Below, piece after piece: positions 11,772 through 21,078 of a DNA stretch of 64,000 nucleotides (position 1 is its first letter; each line of letters begins with the position of its first letter). The notes below the pieces were generated by a model, which searched no databases, had not been told where the DNA came from, and worked only from the letters and a program-made list of their open reading frames with translations. Position numbers and translations under genes: made by a program. This DNA is from Roseivivax sediminis. GTDB lineage: Bacteria; Pseudomonadota; Alphaproteobacteria; Rhodobacterales; Rhodobacteraceae. The stretch spans positions 62,001 to 126,000 of the forward strand of contig NZ_FOMS01000005.1 in the NCBI RefSeq assembly GCF_900112685.1, in the 5' to 3' direction.

Positions 11772-11873
11772 GGCTTGCCCCCGTCTGGCCGGTCCGGACA
11801 CTCGTTCCACGTCCGCGCCTGTGCTACGCCATCGCGAGAGGCGCAGGGCGGCTGGCCGTGCGGCGTGCCGGGC

Positions 11874-12344
11874 TCAGTTCCGGTTCGCCAGATCCGACAG
11901 CTGCAGCCCGCCGATATTGCCGAACAGACGACGGATGAAACCGATATCGCTGTCGGCGTTGTCGGTCACGCGCCGGGTGATCGGCACCACGCGTCCGTCC
12001 TCCAGCCCGTAGCGCTCCACCCCCTGCACGACGCCGCCGGGATCGAACGAGATCGCCACGACCTGGCGCTGCACGACTTCCGGGCGCTGCCAGGCGAATG
12101 AGCGCATGCGGCTCGATACCCAGTAATAGCCGCGGTCGGCCAGCATGCTTTCGGAGGTCGGCACGCCGACGACATCTTCGACCGTCGCGCGCGTGTCGAT
12201 TCCAGGCACGATGCGGGCCAGCTCCTCCTCGGGCGGGATGTAGCCGTGATTGCGGTACTGCGCGGTGCAGCCCGAAAACGCGGCAACCGCCAGCGCCATC
12301 ACCGCGACTGTGCGCATGTTCGCTGTCACACCCCTGCCCCGCAT
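11874..12344 (-). CDS. bamE: BamE/SmpA-like outer membrane lipoprotein
   Basis: A 156-residue lipoprotein. After a signal peptide comes the lipobox AFSGC with the acylated Cys at about 26. Then the SmpA/OmlA domain: VPGIDTRATVEDVVGVPTS, and RGYYWVSSRM, the usual BamE pattern of a helix-turn followed by a beta hairpin. BamE is an accessory lipoprotein of the BAM complex that folds outer membrane proteins. The start at 12344 has AAGGGG seven bases upstream; an ATG nine codons later is an alternative. It is divergent from yceD with an 89-base gap, the normal arrangement in this order. Confidence 0.88.
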   Translation of the reverse strand: MRGRGVTANMRTVAVMALAVAAFSGCTAQYRNHGYIPPEEELARIVPGIDTRATVEDVVGVPTSESMLADRGYYWVSSRMRSFAWQRPEVVQRQVVAISFDPGGVVQGVERYGLEDGRVVPITRRVTDNADSDIGFIRRLFGNIGGLQLSDLANRN

Positions 12345-12433
12345 CCTGTCCCCTTGTCATCGGCTGCGTCCGACTTTTATTGCGGATATACAAGGACGCA
12401 GGATCAATCAAGTAAAGGAAACCCGACCCGCCC

Positions 12434-13009
12434 ATGGTCTCCGACACCCCCTCCAGCGGTCCGTTCCGCACGGCCGACCTGCCGCAAAGACGGCCAATCG
12501 CGTTCTCTGTCGTCCCCGACGCTTCCGCGCGCGACGCGCTCGCGACGGAACTCGGCCTTCTTGGGCTGCGCAAGCTCACGTTCGACGGCGAAATCCGGCC
12601 GGTCGGAAAGCGCGGCTTCCACCTCACCGGCCGACTCGGCGCCACGCTGGTGCAGGAATGCGTGGTCACGCTCGCCCCCGTCACCACGCGGATCGAGACC
12701 GAGGTCGCCCGCGCCTATGTGCCGCCTTCCGAACTTGAACCCGCCGAGGCCGGCGCCGAGGTCGAGATGCCCGAGGACGAAACGCTCGAGCCCCTGGGCG
12801 AGGAGATCGCACCCGAGGCGGTGATGCACGAGGCGCTTGCGCTGGCGGTGCCGGAATATCCGCGCGCCGCGGAGGCCGAGTTCGAGGGCCGCACCGCCGA
12901 ACCCGACGGCGCCGCGCCGATCCGCGATGCCGATCTCAAGCCCTTTGCCGGGCTGGAAGCGCTGCGCGGCCGGCTCACCGGCGGCGACAGCGGCGGCGGA
13001 GACGCCTGA
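12434..13009 (+). CDS. yceD: YceD/DUF177 family protein
   Basis: A 191-residue acidic protein of the DUF177 family. It has the conserved CVVTLAPVTTRIETEVARAY stretch near residue 75 and an acidic C-terminal half. Family members sit just before rpmF in most bacteria, and they have been linked to 23S rRNA processing or stability. The context here (rpmF, plsX and fabH downstream) is exactly that. A 205-base gap to rpmF holds a likely separate promoter. Confidence 0.9.
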   Translation: MVSDTPSSGPFRTADLPQRRPIAFSVVPDASARDALATELGLLGLRKLTFDGEIRPVGKRGFHLTGRLGATLVQECVVTLAPVTTRIETEVARAYVPPSELEPAEAGAEVEMPEDETLEPLGEEIAPEAVMHEALALAVPEYPRAAEAEFEGRTAEPDGAAPIRDADLKPFAGLEALRGRLTGGDSGGGDA

Positions 13010-13046
13010 CGGACCGGCCCTGGCACGATTTCGGCGGGAAATCGTC

Positions 13047-13074
13047 TTGTCATTTGCGATTTGCTGCGTATGTT
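13047..13074 (+). promoter_or_regulatory. Candidate sigma-70 promoter for rpmF-plsX-fabH
   Basis: TTGTCA (13047-13052) and TATGTT (13069-13074) are separated by 16 bases and lie 141 bases before the rpmF start. The spacing and both hexamers fit a housekeeping promoter. It would give ribosomal protein L32 and the lipid genes their own transcript. Confidence 0.4.
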
Positions 13075-13214
13075 CGCGCCCTCACGAGAGATTCAGGGTT
13101 GTCACCGCCCCTCTCTGGGCACTATGTGCGCGGTGATTTCCGACATTCACGGGGGGATCGTGCGCGGCCCGTTGCCGCAGGCGCCCCGCCCTCAGACAGC
13201 ACCGAGGTTGAGAC

Positions 13215-13421
13215 ATGGCCGTCCAACAGAACAAAGTATCGAAATCGCGCCGCAACAACCGCCGTGCGCATGACGGGCTCCGGGGCGCGAACCCCAATGA
13301 GTGCGGCAATTGCGGCGAGCTGAAGCGCCCGCATCACGTCTGCCCCTCCTGCGGCCACTACGCCGAGCGTGAGGTCATCGCCGCCGGCGACGAGATCGAC
13401 CTGGACGACGACGCCGCCTGA
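13215..13421 (+). CDS. rpmF: 50S ribosomal protein L32, zinc-binding form
   Basis: A 68-residue ribosomal protein. The start [20 protein letters not shown] is characteristic. The four cysteines of the zinc ribbon are present as C30-x2-C33 and C43-x2-C46. The tail is strongly acidic ([10 protein letters not shown]). It is followed 25 bases later by plsX, the usual arrangement linking ribosome and membrane-lipid synthesis. Confidence 0.97.
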   Translation: MAVQQNKVSKSRRNNRRAHDGLRGANPNECGNCGELKRPHHVCPSCGHYAEREVIAAGDEIDLDDDAA

Positions 13422-13446
13422 TCAGAGTGCCCGGTAGGCCCGCGCC

Positions 13447-14580
13447 ATGACCTCTCGGCCAAGACCCGACGCGGCGGCTGCGGGCTCCGGCCCCGTGGTG
13501 ATTTCTGTCGATGCGATGGGGGGCGACCGCGGTCCGGCGGCCGTGATCGCCGGCATCGCCAATTCGGCGCAGAAAAATCCCGACATCCGCTTCATCCTGC
13601 ATGGCGACGAGGCGGAGTTGCGGCGGCTGGCGGCGAAACGGCTCTACGCCCGTCATCTTGACGGTCGCTGCACCTTCGTGAACGCGACCGAGATCGTCAC
13701 GATGGAGGACAAGCCGAGCCAGGTGATGCGTCGCGGCCAGGGCACCTCCATGTGGTCGGCGCTCGAATCGGTGCGCAACAAGGAGGCGACCGTCGCGGTG
13801 AGTTGCGGCAATACCGGCGCGCTCATGGCGCTGTCGATGGTCCGCCTGCGCAAACTGCCGGGGGTGAATCGCCCGGCCATCGCCGTGCTCTGGCCCTCGC
13901 GCAATCCGCAGAAATTCAACGTCATGCTCGATGTCGGCGCCGATATCCGCGCCGAGGCCGAAGACCTTCTGCAATACGCGCTGATGGGCGCCTCCTACGC
14001 GCGCAACGGTCTCGCGCTCTCGCGTCCGCGGGTCGGTCTTCTCAACGTCGGCACCGAAGAGCACAAGGGCCGGCCCGAGCTGCGCAGCGCCCACGATCTC
14101 ATCGAAGCGGCCGCAGGCGACACGTTCGATTTCGTCGGTTTCGTCGAGGGCGGCGACATCCCAGGTGAGCGCTGCGACGTGATCGTCACGGACGGCTTCA
14201 CCGGCAATGTCGCGCTCAAGACCGGCGAAGGCACGGCGAGCCTGATCGGCGACCTGCTGAAAGAGGCATTTGCATATACCCCGCTCTCGCGCATCGCCTC
14301 GCTCCTGGCGCTGACGTCGATGCGCCGCCTGAAGAAGCGGATCGACCCGCGGCGAGTGAACGGCGGGGTGTTCCTGGGGCTGAACGGCACCGTCGTGAAA
14401 TCGCACGGATCCGCTGATTCGACCGGCGTGTCGGCGGCGGTGAAGCTGGCCTTCCGCCTGGCCCAGTCTGGCTTTTCCGACAGGATTGCGGCACGGGTTG
14501 CATCCGCCGCCGAGCAGACACAGGATGCCGTCGCGGCGTATGAATCTGCACACGCCGCGAAGGACGGAACCAACCCATGA
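13447..14580 (+). CDS. plsX: Phosphate acyltransferase PlsX
   Basis: A 377-residue peripheral membrane enzyme that turns acyl-ACP into acyl phosphate, the first step towards phosphatidic acid with PlsY. It carries [18 protein letters not shown] near the start and the conserved [12 protein letters not shown] and [12 protein letters not shown] motifs. The N-terminal 16 residues before [10 protein letters not shown] are extra and Ala/Gly-rich. Its stop overlaps the fabH start (ATGA at 14577-14580), so the two are coupled. Confidence 0.97.
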   Translation: MTSRPRPDAAAAGSGPVVISVDAMGGDRGPAAVIAGIANSAQKNPDIRFILHGDEAELRRLAAKRLYARHLDGRCTFVNATEIVTMEDKPSQVMRRGQGTSMWSALESVRNKEATVAVSCGNTGALMALSMVRLRKLPGVNRPAIAVLWPSRNPQKFNVMLDVGADIRAEAEDLLQYALMGASYARNGLALSRPRVGLLNVGTEEHKGRPELRSAHDLIEAAAGDTFDFVGFVEGGDIPGERCDVIVTDGFTGNVALKTGEGTASLIGDLLKEAFAYTPLSRIASLLALTSMRRLKKRIDPRRVNGGVFLGLNGTVVKSHGSADSTGVSAAVKLAFRLAQSGFSDRIAARVASAAEQTQDAVAAYESAHAAKDGTNP

Positions 14581-15548
14581 CGCTACGCGCGGTCGTCGCC
14601 GGATGCGGCCACTATCTTCCGGACCGGGTCGTCGAGAACACCGAGTTCGAAAAAACCCTGGATACCACGGACGAATGGATCCGCGCACGCTCCGGAATCG
14701 AACGGCGCCATTTCGCGGCCGAGGGACAGACCACGTCTGACATGGCCGCCCGCGCCGCGCGCGCCGCCCTCACCGATGCCGGACGGGACGTCTCCGAAAT
14801 CGACGCGATCATCGTCGCCACCTCCACGCCGGACCTCACCTTCCCCTCGGCCGCGACCATGGTGCAGGCCGAGCTCGGCATGACCAACGGCTTCGCATTC
14901 GACGTGCAGGCGGTCTGCGCCGGCTTCGTCTACGCGCTGTCGAACGCCTCCGCCCTGATTGCCTCGGACCAGGCGCGGCGCGTACTGGTGATCGGGGCGG
15001 AAACCTTCAGCCGCATCATGGACTGGAGCGACCGGTCGACCTGCGTGCTGTTCGGCGACGGCGCCGGCGCGCTGGTGCTGGAAGCCGCCGAGGGGGACGG
15101 CACACCCGCCGACCGCGGCATTCTCGCCACCGACCTGCATTCCGACGGGCGGCACCGCGACATCCTCTATGTCGACGGTGGCGTGTCCACGCAATCGACC
15201 GGCCATTTGCGCATGCAGGGGCGCGAGGTCTTCCGCCACGCGGTGGAAAAGCTCGCCTCGACCGCCGAGGCAGCGATGGAAAAAGCGGGGGTGCGCGCGG
15301 ACGAGATCGACTGGGTCGTGCCGCACCAGGCCAATATCCGCATCATTCAGGGCACCGCGAAGAAGCTGGGACTGAGCATGGAGCGGGTTGTGGTCACCGT
15401 GCAGGACCACGGCAACACCTCGGCCGCGTCGATCCCGCTGGCGCTGTCGGTGGGCGCCGCCCGCGGCCAGGTCCAGCGCGGCGATCTCATCGTCACCGAA
15501 GCGATAGGCGGCGGGCTCGCCTGGGGCGCGGTGGTGCTGCGCTGGTAA
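14577..15548 (+). CDS. fabH: 3-oxoacyl-ACP synthase III
   Basis: A 323-residue enzyme that condenses acetyl-CoA with malonyl-ACP to start fatty acid synthesis. The Cys-His-Asn triad is present: C114 (DVQAVCAGF), H250 ([11 protein letters not shown]) and N280 (DHGNTSAAS). The start [15 protein letters not shown] matches the family. It is translated from an ATG inside the plsX stop (ATGA). An intergenic repeat follows before ihfA, so ihfA may be partly uncoupled. Confidence 0.97.
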   Translation: MTLRAVVAGCGHYLPDRVVENTEFEKTLDTTDEWIRARSGIERRHFAAEGQTTSDMAARAARAALTDAGRDVSEIDAIIVATSTPDLTFPSAATMVQAELGMTNGFAFDVQAVCAGFVYALSNASALIASDQARRVLVIGAETFSRIMDWSDRSTCVLFGDGAGALVLEAAEGDGTPADRGILATDLHSDGRHRDILYVDGGVSTQSTGHLRMQGREVFRHAVEKLASTAEAAMEKAGVRADEIDWVVPHQANIRIIQGTAKKLGLSMERVVVTVQDHGNTSAASIPLALSVGAARGQVQRGDLIVTEAIGGGLAWGAVVLRW

Positions 15549-15570
15549 CGGAGCGCCTTTGGCAGCTTGC

Positions 15571-15623
15571 GGGAACGAGGGGCCAGCCCCTCGCGCTCCC
15601 CGGGATATTTCCGGGCAGATGAA
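15571..15623 (+). repeat. Rhodobacterales intergenic repeat, copy 2
   Basis: The stem CGAGGGGCCAGCCCCTCG is followed by CTCCCCGGGATATTTCC and then GGGCAGATGAA. It sits in the 246-base gap between fabH and ihfA, which read in the same direction, so here the element could be a transcript end or an mRNA processing site within an operon. Confidence 0.85.
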
Positions 15624-15794
15624 TTCAGGTCGCTGCGTGCGCTGGGTCGGACGCCCTTTGTCCGGCCAGGATCGCAGGTAGATCGTGCCCGATTTGCGCG
15701 CATGCCGACGTGCACTCCAAGGTCGTTTCGCAACCCGTTGATATTGACTCGGAAATGCGCCGCGTTCACTCTTCGGCAAAACCGGGAGGGACGG

Positions 15795-16097
15795 ATGGGC
15801 GAAAAGACACTCACGCGCATGGATCTGAGCGAGGCGGTGTTTCGCGAGGTCGGACTGTCACGCAACGAAAGCGCCGAACTCGTGGAGTCGGTGCTGACGC
15901 ACATGTCGGATGCGCTGGTCGAGGGCGAGCAGGTGAAGATCTCCTCCTTCGGCACCTTCTCGGTACGCGACAAGGCTGCCCGGGTGGGCCGCAACCCGAA
16001 AACCGGCGAGGAAGTCCCCATACAGCCCCGCCGGGTCCTGACCTTCCGGCCCTCGCATCTGATGAAAGAGCGCGTGGCGGCCGGCAACAAGGCCTGA
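15795..16097 (+). CDS. ihfA: Integration host factor subunit alpha
   Basis: A 100-residue HU/IHF-fold protein. It has [20 protein letters not shown] at the N-terminus, [23 protein letters not shown] in the body, and the DNA-intercalating arm [14 protein letters not shown] alpha pairs with IHF beta and bends DNA sharply. GGGAGGGA precedes the ATG. It is followed by a MerR-type gene 11 bases downstream, a very common pair in alphaproteobacteria. Confidence 0.95.
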   Translation: MGEKTLTRMDLSEAVFREVGLSRNESAELVESVLTHMSDALVEGEQVKISSFGTFSVRDKAARVGRNPKTGEEVPIQPRRVLTFRPSHLMKERVAAGNKA

Positions 16098-16107
16098 GGC
16101 CGACGGC

Positions 16108-17454
16108 ATGGCGAAGTCCCCCGACGCGTTCCGCACCATCAGCGAAGTCGCGGAATGGCTCGATACTCCGGCGCATGTCCTGCGTTTCTGGGAAAGCAAG
16201 TTCACCCAGGTGAAGCCGGTCAAACGTGCCGGAGGGCGGCGCTATTATCGGCCCGCCGACATGGAACTGCTCGGCGGCATCAAGAAGCTGCTGCACGACG
16301 ACGGCATGACCATCAAGGGTGTGCAGAAAATGCTGTCGGACAAGGGCGTGAAGGCTGTCGCGGCGCTTTCTCCTGCCGTGGACGGGCCCGACATCGAGGC
16401 GGTGACGGCCAGACCTGATCCGGAAGAGGCGCGTGCCCGTGAGGTCGACACGCCCACGGAGCGTGGCGAGGCGGAACGTTCGGCCACGGAGGAAACCACG
16501 CCGGCCGCGGCCGGCGAGGGCACCGCGGTCGAGGAGGCCGGGGCGCTTGCCGACAAATCGGTCCGGACCGCGCCGGAACCGATGCGCGAGGCCGGGGAGG
16601 CCGCGGGCGATGGCGCATCGGACGCGTCCGGAGCGGCCGAGCCGGCACTTGATCCGGGCGCCCTGCCCGAGCCACCGGCCGATCCGCGCCCCGAGCTGGA
16701 TGTCGCGGCGACGGCGCGCGATCACGCCGATGCGCCGGCGCCGGATATCGACACCGATGAGACCAGCGGAGAGGAAACCGGCGCGGACAGGCCCCCGCTC
16801 CCGGTGACCGGTCTCGATGTCGGGACCGGCACCGATACATCCCCCGAGGCCGCCGATTCCGGCGACGATGGCGCGCGCGCCTCCGACGGCCTGCCATCCG
16901 CTGAGAGCGACGAAGCGGCCACGGGCTTTGCCGTTGCGCCCGAAGCGCCGGCCGTGGGCGAGCCCGGTGCAGAGGCGCTCGACACGTCACAGGGCGACCT
17001 CTTTCCCGTCGCCGCGGGCCACGTGCCGTCCTTCCTGAGCACGCCCCTGTCCGAGCGCCCCGGAGCCGGTGACGAGGCGGGGAGCGCGGACGACACACCC
17101 CCGCCGGCGCCGCCCGCGGAGCACACCGAGGTCGACACAGGGATCGCCGCGGCCGACCTGACCGGTCCGGCGGAACCTTTCGAGACCGAGGCCGGGCACG
17201 CCGCCGAATCCGGCACCGGCAGGCCCGCCGCGATCCCGGGAGACACCGCGGAGACCCCGCACGACCCCGTGGACGCCCGGGAAGAAGCGGCCTCCCCGGC
17301 GATCGCGGCCGCGCCCGACAGGCCCCAGCCCGAGGATCTGCCGCCGCCGCCCGGGCCTCTCTTCCACGTGGCGCGGATCAACCGCCTGACGGCCGCGCAG
17401 GCGGCCCGGATCGCACCGCTTGTAGAGCGGCTCAGCGCGTTCCGCGACCGCTAG
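16108..17454 (+). CDS. MerR-family regulator with a long disordered acidic tail
   Basis: A 448-residue protein. Residues about 8-80 are a MerR helix-turn-helix ([20 protein letters not shown]...[20 protein letters not shown]). The remaining 340 or so residues are low-complexity, rich in Ala, Glu, Asp, Pro, Gly and Thr, and predicted to be disordered. Only the last 25 residues ([21 protein letters not shown]) look ordered again. There are no cysteines for metal sensing. Downstream of ihfA this gene is common in the order, but the tail varies in length. Its target is unknown. Confidence 0.88.
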   Translation: MAKSPDAFRTISEVAEWLDTPAHVLRFWESKFTQVKPVKRAGGRRYYRPADMELLGGIKKLLHDDGMTIKGVQKMLSDKGVKAVAALSPAVDGPDIEAVTARPDPEEARAREVDTPTERGEAERSATEETTPAAAGEGTAVEEAGALADKSVRTAPEPMREAGEAAGDGASDASGAAEPALDPGALPEPPADPRPELDVAATARDHADAPAPDIDTDETSGEETGADRPPLPVTGLDVGTGTDTSPEAADSGDDGARASDGLPSAESDEAATGFAVAPEAPAVGEPGAEALDTSQGDLFPVAAGHVPSFLSTPLSERPGAGDEAGSADDTPPPAPPAEHTEVDTGIAAADLTGPAEPFETEAGHAAESGTGRPAAIPGDTAETPHDPVDAREEAASPAIAAAPDRPQPEDLPPPPGPLFHVARINRLTAAQAARIAPLVERLSAFRDR

Positions 17455-17550
17455 GACGATGAACCGGGAGCAGCGTGAACGGCGTGCCGATTTTCCGCCG
17501 CGAAGGGGTTGCGACGGCGCGCAAACCTTGTATGACACCCGACACCAAGT

Positions 17551-17627
17551 CGGGCTATGGCGCAGCCTGGTAGCGCGTCCGTCTGGGGGACGGAAGGTCG
17601 CAGGTTCGAGTCCTGCTAGCCCGACCA
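17551..17627 (+). tRNA. tRNA-Pro (anticodon GGG)
   Basis: A complete 77-nt cloverleaf including the encoded CCA. The acceptor stem CGGGCTA pairs with TAGCCCG. The anticodon stem TCCGT/ACGGA holds the loop CTGGGGG, giving anticodon GGG, and the T arm has GGTTCGAGTCC. It reads CCC and CCT codons, which are frequent in this GC-rich genome. No integrase or duplicated 3' end lies nearby, so there is no sign of use as an integration site. Confidence 0.97.
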
Positions 17628-17672
17628 AATTTCCCCGCACCGAACCGAACGGCAGAGTGAGGAGCGACCGCG

Positions 17673-18746
17673 ATGACCGGCGTCCTGGCGCTCCAGCAGA
17701 TTGAATCGCTCTTCGAGACCGGCGCCCTGTCGGCCGAGACTCCGCTCGCGCCCGGTCAGATCCAGCCGGCGAGTCTCGACCTGCGGCTCGGGCGCGTCGC
17801 GCACCGGGTGCGCGCCTCGTTCCTGTCGGGCGAAGGGCGCAGCGTCGCCGAGCGGATCGCGGAATTCGAGATGCACCGGGTCGACCTGACAGAGGGCGCG
17901 GTGCTGGAGAAGGGCTGTGTCTACGTCGTCCCGCTGATGGAGCGCGCGCGCCTTCCGGCCGACGTGGCGGCGGTGGCCAACGCCAAGTCCTCCACCGGAC
18001 GGCTCGACCTTCTGACCCGCACGATCACCGATGGCGGGACGGAGTTCGACCGCATCGTCGCCGGCTACGACGGGGCGCTTTACGCCGAGATCTGCCCGCG
18101 CTCCTTTTCCGTGCTGGTGCGACCGGGCATGCGTCTCAACCAGATCCGCTTCCGGCGCGGTCGCTCGGTACTGGACGATACCGAACTGGCCGATCTCCAC
18201 GCGGCCGAAACGCTTGTGAGCGGACCGGCGGTGATCGGCGAGGGCCTGGGCTTTTCGGTCGATCTCAGTGCAGATGCCGGCGGGCTCGTTGGCTACCGTG
18301 CCAAGCCGCATACCGGGGTGATCGACCTCGACCGGATCGGGCATTACGACCCGGCCGAGTTCTGGGAAGAGATCCGCACGAGCGAGCGGCGGATCATCCT
18401 CGATCCCGACGCGTTCTACATCCTGGTCAGCCGCGAGGCGGTGCATATACCGCCGGGCTACGCCGCCGAAATGGCGCCCTACCTCGCCATGGTCGGCGAA
18501 TTCCGGGTGCATTACGCAGGGTTCTTCGATCCCGGCTTCGGGCATGGCGGCGCCGGCGGGAGCGGATCGCGCGGTGTGCTGGAAGTGCGCTGCCACGAGG
18601 CGCCCTTCGTGCTGGAGCACGGGCAGGTCGTCGGACGGCTGGTCTACGAGCGTATGGACACGGTGCCGCGCACGCTTTACGGCGACGGCATCGCCTCGAA
18701 TTACCAGGGCCAGGGGCTCAAGCTCTCCAAGCATTTCCGCGCCTGA
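17673..18746 (+). CDS. dcd: 2'-deoxycytidine 5'-triphosphate deaminase
   Basis: A 357-residue protein, about twice the size of E. coli Dcd, as is usual in this group, where two dUTPase-fold halves are joined. It has QIQPASLDLRLGRVAHRVRA near the start, NAKSSTGRLDLLTR (nucleotide site) at about 108, and a second-half match FRVHYAGFFDPGFGHGGAGG. It deaminates dCTP to dUTP on the way to dTTP. The ATG is preceded by GAGGAGCG. It follows the tRNA closely and ends 187 bases before the next gene. Confidence 0.93.
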   Translation: MTGVLALQQIESLFETGALSAETPLAPGQIQPASLDLRLGRVAHRVRASFLSGEGRSVAERIAEFEMHRVDLTEGAVLEKGCVYVVPLMERARLPADVAAVANAKSSTGRLDLLTRTITDGGTEFDRIVAGYDGALYAEICPRSFSVLVRPGMRLNQIRFRRGRSVLDDTELADLHAAETLVSGPAVIGEGLGFSVDLSADAGGLVGYRAKPHTGVIDLDRIGHYDPAEFWEEIRTSERRIILDPDAFYILVSREAVHIPPGYAAEMAPYLAMVGEFRVHYAGFFDPGFGHGGAGGSGSRGVLEVRCHEAPFVLEHGQVVGRLVYERMDTVPRTLYGDGIASNYQGQGLKLSKHFRA

Positions 18747-18933
18747 GCGAGGGAACCGGCGGCGCGGCGCCCATGGCACGTGCCGGCCGGGCGGAAGACG
18801 GCCCAATTCCTGAAACACGGGTCCGGCGGCGCGGAACGGCGCGGCGCCACGTAGCCTTGTTGTGCCAGGCAGCCCGCTGGGCGGCTGGGCCCGCACGGGC
18901 TCCGACCCAAATCTCGAAAAGGGATACGTACCC

Positions 18934-19527
18934 ATGACCACCAAGAGCTACATCCTGGCCGCAGCCACGCTCGGCGTCCTGGCCACCCCGCTCGCCGCGC
19001 AGACCGCCGCGACGGCGACCACCGATCTCAACTTCCGCGCAGGACCCGGCCCGCAATACGCCACGCAAGGCATCATCCCGAGCGGCGAGAGCGTCGACGT
19101 GGCCGGCTGTCTCGAGGACGGCGCATGGTGCGAAGTCATCCATGACGGTATGAGCGGTTGGGCCTATTCCACCTACCTGACAACGCCCGTGGAAGAGCAG
19201 CCGATGGCGATCACCGAAGCTCCGACCGTGGAGACGGTGATCTACGAGGCGGACGCGGTTCCCGCCGAGGAGACCGTGGGCACGATCACCGCCGGCGATC
19301 CGGCCGCCGTGAGCGTCGGCACCGTCGATGAGACCACGGTGACCTACGTCCGCGAAAACCCGGTGGATCCGGTTTGGCTCGACGGTGAAGTCGCGGTCGG
19401 CGCGACCCTCCCCGAAAGCGTCGAGATCTATCGCGTGCCCGACGCGGACGTCTCCTACGTCGTGGTGAATCAGCAGCCTGTCATCGTCGATCCGGCAACC
19501 GGCCGCATCGTGCAGGTGTTGCGCTGA
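18934..19527 (+). CDS. Secreted SH3-domain protein with DUF1236-like tail
   Basis: A 197-residue exported protein. The signal peptide spans about 1-22 and ends PLAAQ. Residues about 26-85 form a bacterial SH3 domain (TDLNFRAGPGPQYATQGIIP...WAYSTYL), which usually binds peptidoglycan or protein partners. The C-terminal 70 residues (TYVRENPVDPVWLDGEV...VVNQQPVIVDPATGRIVQVL) match the DUF1236 pattern. The start at 18934 has AAGGGA upstream. Its precise role is unknown; a periplasmic, cell-wall-related job is inferred. Confidence 0.8.
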   Translation: MTTKSYILAAATLGVLATPLAAQTAATATTDLNFRAGPGPQYATQGIIPSGESVDVAGCLEDGAWCEVIHDGMSGWAYSTYLTTPVEEQPMAITEAPTVETVIYEADAVPAEETVGTITAGDPAAVSVGTVDETTVTYVRENPVDPVWLDGEVAVGATLPESVEIYRVPDADVSYVVVNQQPVIVDPATGRIVQVLR

Positions 19528-19533
19528 TCGGAT

Positions 19534-19563
19534 GGTCCCGGCCCTCGCGGCCGGGACCTTTCC
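19534..19563 (+). terminator. Intrinsic terminator
   Basis: GGTCCCGGCC and GGCCGGGACC form a perfect 10-bp stem around CTCGC, followed by TTTCC. It ends the SH3-protein transcript and, read the other way, may also stop the convergent scpB transcript. Confidence 0.8.
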
Positions 19564-19598
19564 GCGCGCTCGGGACTGATGCGGCGCGCGGCCGCCGG

Positions 19599-20285
19599 TC
19601 AATCCTCGAAAAGCTCGCTCTGCCCGCTTTCGCTCTGGTCCTCGGCGTCGACATCGCCCTCGCCTGCCTGCGGCGCATCGCCAACCGGCGGGCGGCTCTC
19701 GAGCAGGCCTGCGGCGCGCAGCTCCTTCAGGCCCGGAAGGTCGCGTGCGTTCTCCAGCCCGAAATGGTCGAGGAACGCCTCGGTCACCACGAACGTGACC
19801 GGGCGGCCCGGCGTCATCTTGCGGCGGCCGAAGCGGATCCACTCCATGTCGAGAAGCTGATCGACCGTCCCGCGCGAGACCGATACGCCGCGGATCTCCT
19901 CGATCTCGGCGCGGGTTACGGGCTGGTGATAGGCGATGATGGCCAGCGTCTCGATCGCCGCGCGCGACAGCTTGCGGGTCTCCACCGTCTCCTCGCGCAT
20001 GAGGAAACCGAGATCGGGTGCGGTGCGGATCGCCCAGGCGTCGCCCACGCGCACTACGCGCACACCCCGGCCATCGTAGCGCCGCCTGAGGAGCACAAGC
20101 GCCTCGGCCGCATCGCAGCCATGCGGCATCCGGTCGTTGAGGGCGCGCACGGTGAGCGGTTCGGCCGAGGCGAAGAGCATGGCCTCGACCATGCGCTCCT
20201 GCTCGGCCATCACCGGCGCGTCGAAAAGCGTCTCGCGCGGGACGTCCTCCGAGCCGTCCGGAGAATCCTCGGCCGGACCGGTCAC
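19599..20285 (-). CDS. scpB: Segregation and condensation protein B
   Basis: A 228-residue winged-helix protein of the SMC-ScpAB complex, which compacts and segregates the chromosome. The core EQERMVEAMLFASAEPLTV, then RKLSRAAIETLAIIAYHQPVTRAEIEEIRGVS, is a textbook ScpB match. I use the GTG at 20285, because it overlaps the scpA stop as GTGA; the ATG at MAEQERM is an alternative 28 codons in. The C-terminal 40 residues are acidic and variable. It is the last gene of the argS-to-scpB block. Confidence 0.93.
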   Translation of the reverse strand: MTGPAEDSPDGSEDVPRETLFDAPVMAEQERMVEAMLFASAEPLTVRALNDRMPHGCDAAEALVLLRRRYDGRGVRVVRVGDAWAIRTAPDLGFLMREETVETRKLSRAAIETLAIIAYHQPVTRAEIEEIRGVSVSRGTVDQLLDMEWIRFGRRKMTPGRPVTFVVTEAFLDHFGLENARDLPGLKELRAAGLLESRPPVGDAPQAGEGDVDAEDQSESGQSELFED

Positions 20286-21076
20286 GACGGCCGCTCCGTC
20301 CGGCGCACCTCGATCGGCGCGAAGGTGTCGGACTGGCGGATTGACAGCTTGCCCTCCTTCACCAGTTCCAGCGAGGCGGCGAAGGTCGCGGCGGTCGCCG
20401 AGCGGCGCTTGACCGGATCGTCGTGCCAGCCTTCGGGCAGGTAGGAGGCGATGTCGGTCCAGGTGCCGGCGAAGCCGATCAGCCCGCGCATCCGCTCCAG
20501 CGCCTGCTCCATCGTGTAGACGCGGTCGCGGTCCATCACGAAGGGGCGAAACTCGTCCCGCGTGCGGATCCGCGCATAGGCCTGCATGAGATCGAGAAGC
20601 GTCGCGGTGTAGTCGATGCGGCGCGCCCGCTCCACCCGTTCGGGCTGGCCGCGGGCGAAGACGTCGCGCCCCAGGCGGTCGCGCGCCATGAGCTCGGCGG
20701 CCCGCTCGCGCATCGCCTGCAACCGTTCGAGCTGGAAGGCCAGGTGCGCGGCCATGTCCTCGCCCGTCGGGCCTTCTTCGGCCGGATCGGGGGGCAGCAG
20801 AAGGCGCGATTTCAGGAAGGCGAGCCAGGCGGCCATGACGAGGTAGTCGGCCGCGAGCTCGATCCGCAGCTCCTTGGCCTTCTCTACGAAGGAGAGGTAT
20901 TGCCGGGCGAGTTCCAGCACGGAGATGCGCCGCAGGTCCACCTTCTGCGTCCGCGACAGGGTGAGCAGCAGGTCGAGCGGCCCCTCGAAGCCGTCGACAT
21001 CCACGATCAGCGCCTCGGCGTCGAGCCGTTCGGCGACGCTCATATGCGCGATCTGGCTGTCCTGGTCGTCGGTCAT
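20282..21076 (-). CDS. scpA: Segregation and condensation protein A
   Basis: A 264-residue kleisin that bridges the SMC heads and binds ScpB. The N-terminal FEGPLDLLLTLSRTQKVDLR at about 27-46 and the following ISVLELARQYLSFV are diagnostic. The usual final winged helix lies at about 200-260. It starts two bases from the nagZ stop and overlaps scpB, so all three are likely one transcript. Confidence 0.95.
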   Translation of the reverse strand: MTDDQDSQIAHMSVAERLDAEALIVDVDGFEGPLDLLLTLSRTQKVDLRRISVLELARQYLSFVEKAKELRIELAADYLVMAAWLAFLKSRLLLPPDPAEEGPTGEDMAAHLAFQLERLQAMRERAAELMARDRLGRDVFARGQPERVERARRIDYTATLLDLMQAYARIRTRDEFRPFVMDRDRVYTMEQALERMRGLIGFAGTWTDIASYLPEGWHDDPVKRRSATAATFAASLELVKEGKLSIRQSDTFAPIEVRRTERPS

Positions 21077-21078
21077 GG

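Noticed and set aside
17551-17627. tRNA-Pro as an integration site
   Set aside because: The downstream gene is the conserved dcd. There is no integrase, no duplicated tRNA 3' end and no change in composition.
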